The notes: a model not told the origin generated them from the sequence alone. A stretch of 64,000 nt of DNA from Arctopsyche grandis (GCF_051622035.1 NC_135364.1:23496001-23560000), one strand, 5' to 3'. Positions 41,771 through 53,827 are shown, numbered from the stretch's first letter. Numbers and translations: made by a program.

Positions 41771-42145
41771 ACTAGTGGTTAGCATATAATGCTTTGCCAA
41801 TGGTTTCTGCTGTCCAGACCTTGGATTTGTGACTCCAGGTCGATCGTTTCCTACCAGAGTTTGCTAATTTACCTGATTTTCACTGAAACGGTTCCAACAA
41901 ACTGGCAACCTTCCTCATTTTTTTGCAAAATCTCGAGTTTTCAGCAATCTCGAATTTCGCTAAATTGTATAAAATGCTGCAAATTTACAAATTTGACCAT
42001 AAATGTCTCCGTGGATTGATGTGTATTTATGTAGTTTGTTACTAACTAATAATATTTGTATCAAATGTACAATGTTTCTGGCCAGAAAGGCGCATTGGGC
42101 TTACCTGTTAGGCCTTCCATTACAGATAAAAATAAAATAAAATAT
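41771..42145 (+). mobile_element. tRNA-derived SINE, TGGTTAGCATATAATGC head
   Basis: The head AGTGGTTAGCATATAATGC, the shared body (TTGTGACTCCAGGTCGATCG; CACTGAAACGGTTCC) and the tail GCGCATTGGGCTTACCTG then AATAAAATAAAATA are present. The B-box region is worn here. Confidence 0.7.
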
Positions 42146-42284
42146 AAAATATCTACATATGGTGTCACGACAAATAACTCACGGAATATTCACTCAATAT
42201 AAAGCATTGTCAAAAATTTTCAATATAAAGCATTGTCAAAAAAACGAATATGGGTAATACAATATGTTGTCGTCACTAGGGATT

Positions 42285-42370
42285 ACAATACCGAAAGTAC
42301 CGATACCGGTGCTATCGGTATTTGACCGAAAACAAGTTTTTGGTGCTACCGGTACTATAAACTAAATAAA
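42285..42370. mobile_element. Transposon end with ACCGGTA motifs
   Basis: CTAGGGATTACAATACCGAA begins a short stretch rich in TACCGGT and ACCGATA, matching the ends of the element around 49400-50570. Other boundaries unclear. Confidence 0.4.
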
Positions 42371-42699
42371 AGCTTTTGAAAATCTGCAGATTTATCAAAA
42401 TACTTGATCTGCCTTTTACAAACGATTGCAGTGATCATAATTTACACGTTATGAACTCTTTGTATATGATTTGATACATGTGTCATTGCATCGATCAAAA
42501 ACTATAAACCGTTGAGTGTAAAGTCCGTGAGTGATTTGTCGTGGAACCCTACATATGTATGTACATATATACAATACAGTTTAAAAGTCAAATCAATTAA
42601 AACCATACATTAAATCAAAACCAATCAAGCGGGAGCGGACGTTTAATCGTATTGTACACGTATTATATTGAAACACGACCCATTTTCCAAATGTTTGAA

Positions 42700-43380
42700 T
42701 ATATATTGTTATACGCAGGTATATTAGGGTTTGAAACGTCGATTTCGGTCAGTTTGCGGGAAGGCGATGGTATTTTAGTGATCCGTATAATCTGTCACGT
42801 ACGAAATTAGTGCCGGAAATGGGTCATTCGAAATTTACGATTTGGCGTTTCGTCCGTTTCGGTAACCTCAATAGGTACAATTACTACATTTTCACACAAA
42901 GAACAAACAGTTGTAGCATTTTCCACTCTGCAGCTTCATTTTTGTGTTTCCACGTCGACCGGAAGGTAACACGGTTTGTGCATTTGCGTCTTTTCCGACG
43001 TGCATCCGGCACGTTACCGGAAGATGATTTAGTTGAACGTGCTTCCTAAACCCACCCACCTGCGATAAAAACCCTCGCATTTAAGCCCCGATGTTGGCAG
43101 AGTAAAAAAAAATAATCGAATCAGTTTCTCGTAGCGAATAATTGGAATTGTTTTCATCGTCGGATTGAGCAACCGCTGCACAACCCGGTAACTGGTTGAT
43201 CGACGTCTTGCACCGAGTGATGTGGGTTCGTTGACATCTGCTCCGGACCCATTTCTGGTAAAGTGGTATTTGATGTAATTATAAGATGGGCAATGATCCC
43301 CTCTCCCTGTTTCGAAATGCACACGATCAAAATGTGGCGTATTTTCGACGAAAATTGAGCAAGTAGGGAGACCAAGTTTC
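42700..43380. other. Non-repetitive GC-balanced island, unassigned
   Basis: The sequence is richer in CpG than its surroundings, has no relatives elsewhere in the window and shows no exon-like codon pattern in any frame. It might be a regulatory element, an untranslated exon or an unrecognised transposon. Confidence 0.4.
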
Positions 43381-43389
43381 GTTGATTAC

Positions 43390-44440
43390 AATTGAAAAAT
43401 TACACGTTTTGATACAGTCGACATGCTGTGTGTGATGCAAAGTAATAAATTGCTATGTAAGTTCCTTTCAATTGACAAATTTGTCCGCTTGTTTTTATAC
43501 CGATATTATTTTTGGCTGAAATGTCTTTCCTATCTTGGAAAAAAAATGGTGATACGGTCAGATTAAGTAGTGTCGACTCAATACTATTATAAATACTACG
43601 ATTCAAATACGTATATGTTATATAAATAAGGCGGCAATTAAAATGGTCAGTTTTTTTCAATAAATTTTGTGATAATAGTGAACTATAAATATACATGAAC
43701 GGTCAGTAAATAGATTATTGTTTTGAGTACTTTTGGGAAACAGACAATAGTCAAGCAGTCAGTGATCGACAATATAACATACAAGTCATCTATTTATTGA
43801 CCAAAGTCAAAAGAAACTACTGACTAAATAAACATAGGTATATAAGTAATTTAATTGGGAAATTAAAGTGTAGGTGTGTGGATTTGTTGATTTAGTAATT
43901 TCATATTGAAAATGCTATATGAATAGGTAGATATGCAAAAGCAAATATTTTGAAGTATTGTAGTATTAACTATGTAATGCATAGAGTATATTAAATAATA
44001 CAATTCTAAAATAATCTAATTTGGATGTGTATATCATAAAAAATAGCATAATAAGATTCTGTGTGTGTTTAAAATGATAATCTATTATAGTCAAGAATTT
44101 CGTAATACAATATATACTTATTTATAATTTTATCATTACATTACAGAAAGGCTAAACAACAAATAAAAAGATACAATATGTAAAATGCAAAATAAAACAC
44201 GATAAAATTCAAAATAAATATAAAATATGACAAAAAAAAAAAATATATATATATAGATATATATGTATTTGCTAGTTTCTTTACTTATAAAATATATAAT
44301 TGAGTCCATCGACTCAATTATATATTTTCCCATTATACGATTTAGAATTACTCTGAGCGACACATATAGTATTGAACATGTACATACATACATATATACA
44401 TTTATGATTTATAAATTTGAAGGCATATTCAAACAGTGGT
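43390..44440. other. AT-rich sequence, nothing recognised
   Basis: No gene or window-repeat. A small inverted repeat, ATATAATTGAGTC/GACTCAATTATAT (about 44295-44322), forms a 13-bp stem. Confidence 0.5.
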
Positions 44441-44444
44441 GATG

Positions 44445-44690
44445 GGTGGTGATGGGAGTGGGTAAAATGGTTTTACTTATTTGTTGAGGAACCGTTTCAA
44501 CAATGAAATCAGATAAATTGGAAAACTCTGATAGGAAACGATCGATTTGCAGTCGAAAATATCCAAGTTTGACCAGCAGTACTACAGAAATACTCGGAAT
44601 AAATTATTTTCAATTGAGGTAAACCTAGGGATCGAGCCCGGGAACCTCTTGGTTAGCATTAATGCAACGACCGAGATATGTTTCTGGTTT
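44445..44690 (-). mobile_element. SINE fragment
   Basis: Contains GGAACCGTTTCAACAATG and AAACGATCGATTTGCAGTCG of the SINE body plus a B-box-like GATCGAGCCCGGG. Tail absent. Confidence 0.65.
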
Positions 44691-44861
44691 TATTCATTTA
44701 AAAAAATATATTTTAAGCATTACTGATATGCAGGCATATGAATATCTATGCAGTATATGTGTGGAACTTTCTGTTGAAGAAGCTACGGAACAAAATCTTA
44801 TAAATAAAACTAAAACGGCGTCTGTTATTTGTTTCTGATTGACCGGATTCTGGTATACATA

Positions 44862-45120
44862 TACTTTCGAAAGAGACAGTATATATGTTTGTTTGTTCGT
44901 GACAGTCAATTTAATAAAAACGAGTTCGAAATTTCGCATTATCACAAAACTTCATCTATTGTTACTACGTACATAGATAAAGTAAAAACAAATGAGTATT
45001 CAAATAAATTTATATAAAATAATACTATTCAAATAAATTTAATAAAATGTTTACTATTAGATTAGTCATGTTTAAGCCGTTTATATTACAAATACCGAGC
45101 GAAGCCGGGTAAAACCACTA
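44862..45120 (+). mobile_element. Helitron-like family D
   Basis: From TTTCGAAAGAGACAGTATAT through the shared body to GAGCGAAGCCGGGTAAAACC and ACTA. Confidence 0.7.
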
Positions 45121-45183
45121 ATAATATATAACTTTATTGTAGTTTGTGAATCAATTCCTTTTCGAAGTCACCTCTTGAAATCA

Positions 45184-45806
45184 CTAGGGATCCCAATCGA
45201 ATATTCGAATATTCGAGTATTCGAATTATTCGTCTGATTTTTCAGCCATTCGTTATTCGAATATTTCATCAACTATTCGAATATTCTTCGTGTATATATT
45301 TTTTTATAAACTAAATACACAAAATCAACAAGAAAAGAGTGATGACGAAAAAGACGACGATTATGAAGAAAATGAAATATATAATGGGGATAATTGTGAT
45401 AAAAATGAAGAAGATGAAATGTCTACATGTGAAGAAACGGATTTTTATTCATTAAATACGGAAATGTTTGAAGAAAATCACTTTTCGATCGATAATAATC
45501 ACTACGAAATTTTAGAAAACATTAGAAAAATAATACGAATATTTAAGAAGTCACCGGCGAAATATAAATTTTTACATGAAATCACAATAAAAAAAGAAAA
45601 TAAAATTTGAAATTATTATTGGCTGTAAAATCGAGATGGAATTCAATGGCAACCATGATAAGATGATTCATTCAAATTAATGCTTGGTATGTAATTACCT
45701 TTTTTTTTTTTTTTAATTTTCGAATATATTAGAATATTCGAATAGCTCTTGATTTACTATACGATATTCGAATATTTGAAGTCTACGAATATTTGGGATC
45801 CCTATA
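45184..45806. mobile_element. hAT element remnant with GGGATCCC ends
   Basis: Inverted ends AGGGATCCCAATCGAATATT and the complement of CGAATATTTGGGATCCCTA flank about 620 bp. The plus-strand frame 45290-45610 (acidic, then ENIRKIIRIFKKSP) followed by a second-frame AVKSRWNSMATM resembles the pre-RW region of hAT transposases. Internally deleted and frameshifted. Confidence 0.65.
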
Positions 45807-45815
45807 CAGCACTAG

Positions 45816-46439
45816 TCTATATATGTATATAAAAATGAATGTCTGTGTGTGTCTCGAATAGGTTCCTAAACCACTGAACCGATTACGATGGAACTTTCGG
45901 GATTTGTTGTATGCATGTCCGGGAAGATTACTGTGAAAAAAAACGGGATAAAACCACTTAATAATAATATTCCTAATTATGATTTTATCGACGCGAAAGT
46001 ATGAAGATGTTTTTTTTCTATTGATTATGATATTTTATTGCTTTAAAGTACTTATTCACATAAGTTCAACAATCAAAAATGTGCATATTTTTTACACATT
46101 TTTGCTCGAGCATTTCAACGTATCCATTGGGTCAGTTTTATATTTAATTACGTTTCTAAGGCTTTGTTATCAATCTAAATATTTTAATATATATATTTTT
46201 ATCTAAACATTGTCATATTAAAAATTTAAAATCATTATCATATTCGAATTCAATGGTTCAACGGAAAAAAAAACGGGAATCAGTGTCATTGCAACGCAAA
46301 AATTTCAAATGTGTTCACTACCTGCGTTTTGCCGACAAATGGGAACGGGAACGAGAATGGGGACGAGAACGGGAACGGGAACGGGAACGGGAAATGCATG
46401 CGTTATTATGGCATTGCAACTCATGTAGGGTTCAGCTAG
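45816..46439 (+). mobile_element. Full-length non-autonomous Helitron (TC ... CTAG)
   Basis: Begins TCTATATATG and ends GGGTTCAGCTAG followed by T, as Helitrons do; 624 bp. It has the family body (ACCGATTACGATGGAACTTT) and a GGGAAC-type hexamer tract at about 46337-46392. No Rep/helicase. Its middle (about 45978-46257) is present inverted at 47444-47722. Confidence 0.8.
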
Positions 46440-46479
46440 TATTATATATTAGGAAAACTATTATATATTATAAGTAGGT

Positions 46480-47290
46480 CCTTCTCCACAAAAACGGTTA
46501 AGAGCTCTTCATATACTGATTTTTTTGACTCGGTGCGGACGAACAAAAGCCTCTCAAATCCGAAATCAATCACAGGCGATGTATGAAATTTTCATCCAGT
46601 TCGTTAAAAGGGGATCGTATGCATAATTTACGGGATTTTAAAGATATTTTCCCGCGGCCACAGAGGGAATACGTAATGCTGAAGCCTAGCTGCGGGGACA
46701 CGGTGATTAGGTTTTGTATCAATAATGAATAATGAATTTGGCTGTGGGTAATGGAGAGCGGTGAAAGGGAATTCGGAACGGGGCCGAAGCAGAATAATAA
46801 TATAGGGCCCGTGACCCGCCGATTTCCGATAATTCCCCTACAAAGTCCCCCACCACCACCCCCCCCCCCCAATTTTGGAGCTCCCCTCTCATTATAATAT
46901 TCTTTGAGATCGGGAATAATACCGCCAGATTAAAGGAGCCGCTACGTTCGCCCTTTTATTTTCGACAAAAAGATTGCATACATGTATACAAAGGTATATA
47001 AAATAATTCGATGCGGTATTCATATTTCTTTTATGTTAAAATTGGCGGCTTTCCCCCCGCCCCCCCGCCCTCCCACGCGCCTATACATTTCCCTCGCTTT
47101 TCCGGCGAGATGAAAAATGGATGCGCGCAAAAAATAAAACGTAATGCTGAAACAAAATATGACCCTTTTCATGAAAAAGTGGATCGCGAAGCTACAATTG
47201 AAACCTGTTGTTTATTTTCAGGATGGGTATTTTTGAATGGTCAATTTATATTTTTTTTCAGGTTGAGATTTGATCATAATTAACCTGAAT
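46480..47290. other. Non-repetitive GC-balanced island, unassigned
   Basis: Between two inverted Helitron copies. It includes ATTTTCCCGCGGCCACAG and a C-run (46855-46870). No frame shows exon character. Possible conserved non-coding DNA. Confidence 0.4.
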
Positions 47291-47440
47291 TTTTCCGGCT
47301 CTTCTCGGGAAATTACATTTTATTTTATGATGCTTAGAGTATTCAGAAAGATTTAATTGTATCTAATAACACTAAGCAACAAAAATCAACATTTTTTACT
47401 TACCGGAGCGGAGAATAATCAATCTAAACTAAATTTGAAC

Positions 47441-47867
47441 CATTGAATTCGAATATGATAATGATTTTAAATTTTTAATATGACAATGTTTAGATAAAAA
47501 TATATATATTAAAATATTTAGATTAATAACAAAGCCTTGGAAACGTAATTAAATATAAAACTGACCCAATGGATACGTTGAAATGCTCGAGCAAAAATGT
47601 GTAAAAAATATACACATTTTTGATTGTTGAACTTATGTGAATAAGTAAGTACTTTAAAGCAATAAAATATCATAATCAATAGAAAAAAAACATCTTCATA
47701 CTTTCGCGTCGATAAAATCATAATTAGGAATATTATTATTAAGTGGTTTTATCCCGTTTTTTTTCACAGTAATCTTCCCGGACATGCATACAACAAATCC
47801 TGAAAGTTCCATCGTGTCATTAGTTCAGTGGCTTAGGAGCCTATTTGAGACAGACAGACAGACATTG

Positions 47868-47870
<3 letters not shown>
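47441..47870 (-). mobile_element. Inverted partial Helitron copy
   Basis: Nearly identical over 280 bases to 45978-46257 in inverse orientation, then continues to the family 5' end and a TA microsatellite. The 3' end is missing. Confidence 0.8.

Positions 47871-47872
<2 letters not shown>

Positions 47873-47935
<63 letters not shown>
47873..47935. repeat. (TA)n microsatellite
   Basis: About 60 bases of pure TA at the 5' boundary of the inverted Helitron copy. Confidence 0.97.
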
Positions 47936-47966
47936 GTAACAGAAATTCGTCCAACATTTAATCTAT

Positions 47967-48174
47967 GTAAAATATAATTTCGAAAGAAACTTTGTATGTA
48001 TGTTTGTTTGTTTGGGTCGTAGAATTCGTGACGTTCAATTTAATAAAAAACAAATGAATATTCAAATAAAATAAAACAATTCAAATAAATTTAATAGAAT
48101 GTTTACTATTAGATTGGCCATGTTTAAGCGGTTTATATTACAAATACCGAGCGAAGCCGGTTAAAAACACTAGT
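47967..48174 (+). mobile_element. Helitron-like family D, compact full copy
   Basis: AATTTCGAAAGAAACTTTGT to GAGCGAAGCCGGTTAAAAAC then ACTAGT, about 208 bp. It serves as the reference for the length of the family without internal arrays. Confidence 0.75.
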
Positions 48175-48179
48175 ATGTA

Positions 48180-49085
48180 TTATATATAGATAAATTCAAA
48201 GAAGTATCTTAGATATTTTGGTGTCCTTGTATCGTGTCAAAGTTCACGGTTTTTCTGATGTATCATATCTCATTCAAGCGGAATATGTGTACGCTTGCTT
48301 GTACCAAATAATATAATCGCAGAATAAATGTATTGACTAAATTTAGTTCATGCTTGTGTATTCTCGGCGATAGTGCGATGAGACGGCTATTAATTTTCAC
48401 AAACTGCATTTAAATTCAATTATCGCGTCGCCATTTTGGTGTTATTTTTTTTCTATCTTCGACCGAATGAAATATTATCTTCGAAAAATTCGACGTGACT
48501 TCGTAAATTGAGGAGGGAAGAGTTAATTCAATAAGCTTCCGATGCCGTGCTACCTTTATTTTTATCGAGTTAGCAAGTTCTGTTGGTATAGTGGTTGTCA
48601 ACTACTCTTCAAATACATACATACATATATTGTTTTAAGAAACTGCCATAGAATGTAAACAAAAAAATAAATAAAAAAGTTTTCGGGTTAAATTATCTCA
48701 AATGTATAGTTTTTGTGCTATTTGGAACGGGTCAGTCAGTTTGTAGGTCAAAATAGATATTTAAAAAAGACAGATAAATTCGTAGATAAATAATGAAAAA
48801 TTTCACGGCCATGAAACCATTGCGATAAATAATTATATTTTAATAATAAACTAAATTCAACTATTTTTCTGGGACAAGTTCGAGAGATACCGTGTTTATT
48901 TCTCACAACTGAATGATTTCGTATAAAATTATTTTATTTTATTACAACTCGTTTTCAAAAAAATTAATTTAATTTATATCGTTGTTATTTTATTTTTATT
49001 TGTAAAAATATTGACTGTCTGTAATTTGAAGACTGTAATTATAAGAATATCGAAAATATGTATGTAACAATAAATAAATAAAGAA
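48180..49085. other. AT-rich sequence, nothing recognised
   Basis: No exon, RNA gene or repeat family recognised. Confidence 0.5.
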
Positions 49086-49089
49086 ATAC

Positions 49090-49390
49090 ACTTAGGGCAA
49101 AAACACACCGAATAGTACGGAACGTCACGTCCTTGGCTCCACGCCGGAACAGTGGGTGTTCCCCAAACCGAATTCGGGTGTAGTTGCACGTGCAGAGTGC
49201 ATATGTTTCTCCTACAATTCTTCAAACATGGGTTTCACCGCAATCCATCACTGTCAAGTAAGGATTAATACGAGGATAAAATATCACAGAAAGCACTCCA
49301 GGGGGTGATTTTTGGGACTGTGTACCATGTATACGTACTAGGGGTACTGCGTTCATTCGCATGTTTAAAAGCATCTAAAAAAACTTTGTC
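49090..49390. mobile_element. Repeat family G
   Basis: TAGGGCAAAAACACACCGAA at the left resembles a hAT terminus. The rest parallels 8225-8620 (AATTCTTCAAACATGGG; CATCACTGTCAAGTAAGGAT). Confidence 0.55.
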
Positions 49391-49399
49391 ATTAATATA

Positions 49400-50575
49400 A
49401 TAATCCCGAAAAAACTATGGTAGTAAGGTTTTTACCGATATTGACTTTCTACTGGTATTCGCTACGGGTAATACCGGTTTCTACCGGTATTGACTTATTT
49501 ACAACAACAGAATAGACTAGATGTTAGCATATAATGCTTTCGAACACAGTGGTCACGGGTTTGAGTCCCACTGGTTGCTGCTGGCCAGACCTTGGTTTGT
49601 GACTGCAGGTCGATCTTTTCCTATCAGAGTTTGCCAATTTGTCTGATTTTCATTGAAATGTTTCAAACAAATTAGCAACCTTTACAAATTTCTCTCAATT
49701 TTCGAGTTTTTAGCATCTCAAATTTAGCTAATTCGTATACTGCTGCGAATTTTTTCATAAATGTCTCGCGAATTTTGAGCTTTTCAGCTATAACAAAATA
49801 AATGCTGCAAAAATGGAAATTTATCAAATTTATCAAAATTTATCCATATTAAAATATCCATATGTTAAAATTATTCTTAAATTGTATATCGATGTTTGTA
49901 ATGAGCCAGGAAGGCGCATTGGGGTTTACCTGTTGGGATCTTTCTGGTATAGTGTACATATGTGTGTAAAATAAAAATAAATACAGTTCAAGCAATTATT
50001 CCAAGAAATTATTTTAGGTTAATAATTAATATCATAAATTCCTTTATTAATATTTAATCTATTATTACCACGCACATTATTATCACAAAAAAAAACCAAA
50101 TGGTTTTTTGCAGGCTCCTTGCTTTGACGAATTTGGGTGTAAAAGGCATGGTCTTAGTTTTTAAATATTAAAATGTATTTATATGATTATCAAGTGAAAA
50201 AAATAGGTCTCCGAATAAACCGGACGTCGGCGAGCCTTGTCAAATTAAATTATTAATAAATTAATAAATGATTAGGTTTATGTATGAATTCGGAAATAGT
50301 CTCGGGAATAAGTTCAATATTTTTACTTTATTTTTGGTTTTAAATTGATTAAAAAATGATACAATAGCAGATCCTTTGAATAGCAGGTCAAAATGCATGT
50401 TGAGTGTTTGCTTCTGAATTCAAAACGATTCAAAATCTAAATTAATATGTTTTGGTACTACCGTTGATCTACCAATGGTCAGAATTGTTAGTACCAATGG
50501 TCAGAATTTGACAGAAAAAAACGGTAGTAATAGTTTTGGTAGTACCGGTATTGGAATTCCTACTCTAGTTCAATT
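49400..50575. mobile_element. Transposon remnant rich in TACCGGTA, interrupted by a SINE
   Basis: TACCGGTATTG motifs at 49430-49500 and 50450-50570 face each other, the right one ending AATTCCTA. The SINE at 49511-49985 is inserted between them. No transposase frame survives. Confidence 0.4.
49511..49985 (+). mobile_element. tRNA-derived SINE, good B-box
   Basis: The head GTTAGCATATAATGC is followed by GGTCACGGGTTTGAGTCCCA, a near-consensus polymerase III B-box. Shared body and GCGCATTGGGGTTTACCTG tail with AAATAAAAATAAA. Confidence 0.78.
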
Positions 50576-51089
50576 CAGAATTGATGCAGATTAGGTTTGG
50601 TTTTTATCAATCAATTCCAAAATGATTGTAATAGTGAATTAATATTAATATACTCTCTGAAGTGAATTAATATTTTTTATACATATTTTAAACGTAGAAA
50701 TTAATATGGTGTGAACAAACACTAAATAGTTTCAAATTCTGTTTGGACAGTGTGAACTTTAGTTTATGTTTATGCATATATGTACGTAGGTACATATGGA
50801 TGTATGTAAGTTTGAAATGTATAAAACAAGATTGGCTATAATTGTGATTGGTTTTATATATGCCAATTTTTGTTAAATGGAACCACATGGTTAATTATTA
50901 TAATAGTTTAATTCATATTTTGATACATATGGCGAATGACGCATGTGTCACATTTGCATTTTTTGTATTATTTATATTTATGTATATTTTTAAATTTTAA
51001 ATAAAATGTTTTTGCATTACATTGTTGTATAGAATTTTAAATATTAAAATTGTAAATAAAATAAATAATAAAAGGTAAAACTGGCAACA

Positions 51090-51765
51090 ATGGCCGTGCA
51101 AGCTTCGTCAGATTATTAGGCCGCACCTAATTTATACAGTAGACTCATTTCGATCAACTTGGCGACCCCTGGCTAGGGATCTCGTGTGGTTTCTTGCGAG
51201 TCTGGTCTCGCAAGTGCGGACGTGTGATAAATGCAACGATGGCCAACCCCCTCAACCCTACACCCGCCAACACACCCCCAGGTCTCTTGCAACGTCTTGC
51301 AACCCCTGCGGCGTCCAATTAGCGAACGTCTGACCGCCTGCAACCCGTCAATGAACACTCCTCCGAATCATCCGAGAGATGATTCGAATCGCAAAACTTT
51401 CGTGCGGAATTTTCGGAAAATGGGTTTTCTTTTCGCGAGAGTTTTCCGAGCGTGTGCACGCGGGGAAGGGGACGTGGCAGCTCGCGCCCGCTAATGCGGT
51501 AATATTGACTCCAGCAGCCGGCTCATGAATATATTCAAACGTTCTTTTGCCGACAGCCAATTTTTATCTTCAACGACCATTTTTCACTTTCAGTAGTTAA
51601 ACGAGGCGAAAACTATTTTTCATCGGCCTCCCTTTCTCCTCATCGCGTCGTCAAGCGACTGTTCGACGTGGCTTATTCGAGAGTCAGCCCCCAATACGAA
51701 TCAATATTGCGCCCCGACGTTTGAAGGCTCTATTTTCAGACACGTAAGAGTCATTGAAATTTTAA
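51090..51765. other. Non-repetitive GC-rich island, unassigned
   Basis: GC- and CpG-rich relative to its flanks, no relatives in the window, no convincing frame. Possibly regulatory. Confidence 0.4.
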
Positions 51766-51884
51766 ATATAGGCACTGAAATAAATCAACAGTATGAAAAC
51801 TAATGAAAAATACTCAAATAACACATTTTTTATATTTAAATCTACATATCTGTATATAAATATGTAGATTTAAATATAAATGTC

Positions 51885-52755
51885 TTCTCGCTTGCTTTTC
51901 TTTGTCTTCTCGCTTGCTTTTCAATTCGCTTGTGAGAAGTAAGCTAGAGTATAATGCGATTGTGTGGAATCCGCATGAAGCAAATTACTCTCTGATGATT
52001 GAGAAAGTGCAAAAAGCATTTCTTCGTTTCCTATATAGGAAAGAATATGGGTATTACCCATATCTCTACCCCACTCCTTTCCTTTTGGGCATGCTTGGGT
52101 ATAATTCCCTTGAACTTCGGAGAAACTTCTCATTAATTCGTTTCGTTCTCCTGCTCTTACGTGGTAATACGTCATGCCCGTTGTTGCTGGAGCAGTTGGG
52201 GCTTTATGTCCCTAATCACTATGTGCGTGGTAGACATCATCATTTGGTGGCTGTACCTCCTGCCCGCACAGTCCTTTTTCGAATGGCTCCTATTCCAAGA
52301 GCTATCCGACTTCTTAATGAAATCGTTGCTGCCGAGACTGAATGTGATATTTTCCACCTTAGTGAGCGTAAATTGTCGGAAATTACTCTAACCCATTTAT
52401 CTGTTAGTCTGCGCTCATCATTGTTTTCATGATTGATTGTGATTTATGAGTGAAATTTTGATTAACTCTCTTCCATTTGGGCCTTACAGGGATGTTTTGT
52501 ATTTGTAGTTGTTTCTTACATATTTATTGAAACTGGCTGTAGGTGCAAGGCATTCCTTATGCTATATTTTATTTGATATTTTTACTTTATCTGTTATTAT
52601 TAAATGCTATTTTTTATGTATGTATGGATGTATTATGTTTATGTTTAATTGTTATTTTGTTTTTTTTCTTTTTTGTGTTATATTTTTTGACCATTGTGGC
52701 GCTTTAGGAATTCCTGTTATGCCACAATGGTCTGTTTAAAAAATAAATAAATAAA
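51885..52755 (+). mobile_element. 5'-truncated non-LTR retrotransposon (LINE B) with 3' hairpin and AAAT tail
   Basis: 51902-52432 encodes SLVRSKLEYNAIVWNP, IEKVQKAFLRFLYRKEYGYY and LGMLGYNSLELRRN, colinear with LINE A (40913-41422) but clearly diverged. The 3' UTR ends with a perfect 12-bp stem (52689-52700 with 52721-52732, 20-base loop) and an AAAT repeat tail. A 20-base direct repeat of TCTTCTCGCTTGCTTTTC type marks the 5' truncation point. Confidence 0.85.
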
Positions 52756-52756
52756 T

Positions 52757-52950
52757 AAAATTGAATGTCTGTGTGTGTGTCTCGAATAGGCTCCAAAACC
52801 ACTGAACCAATTACGATGGAACTTTCAGGATTTGTTGTATGCATGTCCGGGAAGATTACTGTGGTAAAAAAACTGGAAAAAATCTCTTAATAATAATATT
52901 CGTAATTACGATTTTACTGACGCGAAAGTAAAGCTATCAACGCATCACAA
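52757..52950 (+). mobile_element. Helitron GTTCAGCTAG family, 5' part
   Basis: GAATGTCTGTGTGTGTGTCTC then TTACGATGGAACTTTCAGG; the 3' end is absent. Confidence 0.6.
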
Positions 52951-53007
52951 TAATACTCATCAAATCAAATCAAATGCTCATCTGAAATAACAATTTTTAT
53001 ATATAAA

Positions 53008-53335
53008 CTAGCTGAACCAGGCATGCGTTGCAATGCCACAATAACGCGTGAAATTCCCGTTCCCGTTCCACAGACATTCAATTTTATATATATGTATGTA
53101 GATATATTTTTGGACATGGGCCATCCGCTGCGTGTTTGTGGTAAAGCCTTGAATGGTCAGTACATTCGAGTGCGAGGTAGGCGTGGCGCGATTTCCCGTT
53201 TATCTTTCACAGTAATCTTCCCGGACATGCATACAATAAATCTTGAAAGTTCCATCGTAATCGGTTCAGTGGTTTAGGAGCCTATTTGAGACACACAGAC
53301 TGACATTCAATTTTATATATATACATATATAATAG
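53008..53335 (-). mobile_element. Helitron GTTCAGCTAG family, internally deleted
   Basis: Begins with the complement of the 3' end (CTAGCTGAACCAGGCATGCG) and ends near the complement of the 5' TATATAAAAT end. Confidence 0.65.
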
Positions 53336-53420
53336 ATATATTTAAAAGCTCCAATTGTTTAATTTTTTCATACAATGGAATTTATTTTGTTTTTTGTTCA
53401 TATTTTATTTTATTATTGCA

Positions 53421-53816
53421 CTAGCTATACCCGGAATGCGTTGTAATGCCAGAATAAGGCAAACAATTCCCGTTCCTGTTTCAAGTGATGGTTGGAGCTC
53501 AGCTCGTGTCTCTTCAAAGCCGTGTCGTCATAAACCAACTGGTAACATGGTTACCCACGAATATATTTCCTTGACTACACAATGGCGCTTCAAACTTTCA
53601 CGTCGATAAAATCGTAATTACAAACATTATTATTAGGAGGTTTTTTCCGGTTTTTTTTTCACAGTAAGCTTCTCGGACATGTATACAACAAATCCTGAAA
53701 GTTCCATTGTAATCGGTTGAGTGGTTTAGGAGCCTATACGAGATATATAGACAGACAGACAAACAGACAAACAGTCAATCAATTTTATACACATACATAT
53801 ATGTATATACATATAT
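53421..53816 (-). mobile_element. Helitron GTTCAGCTAG family
   Basis: CTAGCTATACCCGGAATGCG at the left, family body, and ATATA-rich 5' end at the right. The contained frame 53355-53609 is not a gene. Confidence 0.65.
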
Positions 53817-53827
53817 TGAATAGATAT

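Noticed and set aside
49511..49620. A functional tRNA gene
   Set aside because: A- and B-box-like motifs are present, but no acceptor stem or cloverleaf closes, and the same head recurs in several SINE copies.
51231..51494. An 87-codon plus-strand frame in the GC-rich island as a small gene
   Set aside because: The composition (Pro/Thr/Ser from C-runs) and absence of splice sites, conserved motifs or codon bias make it unconvincing.
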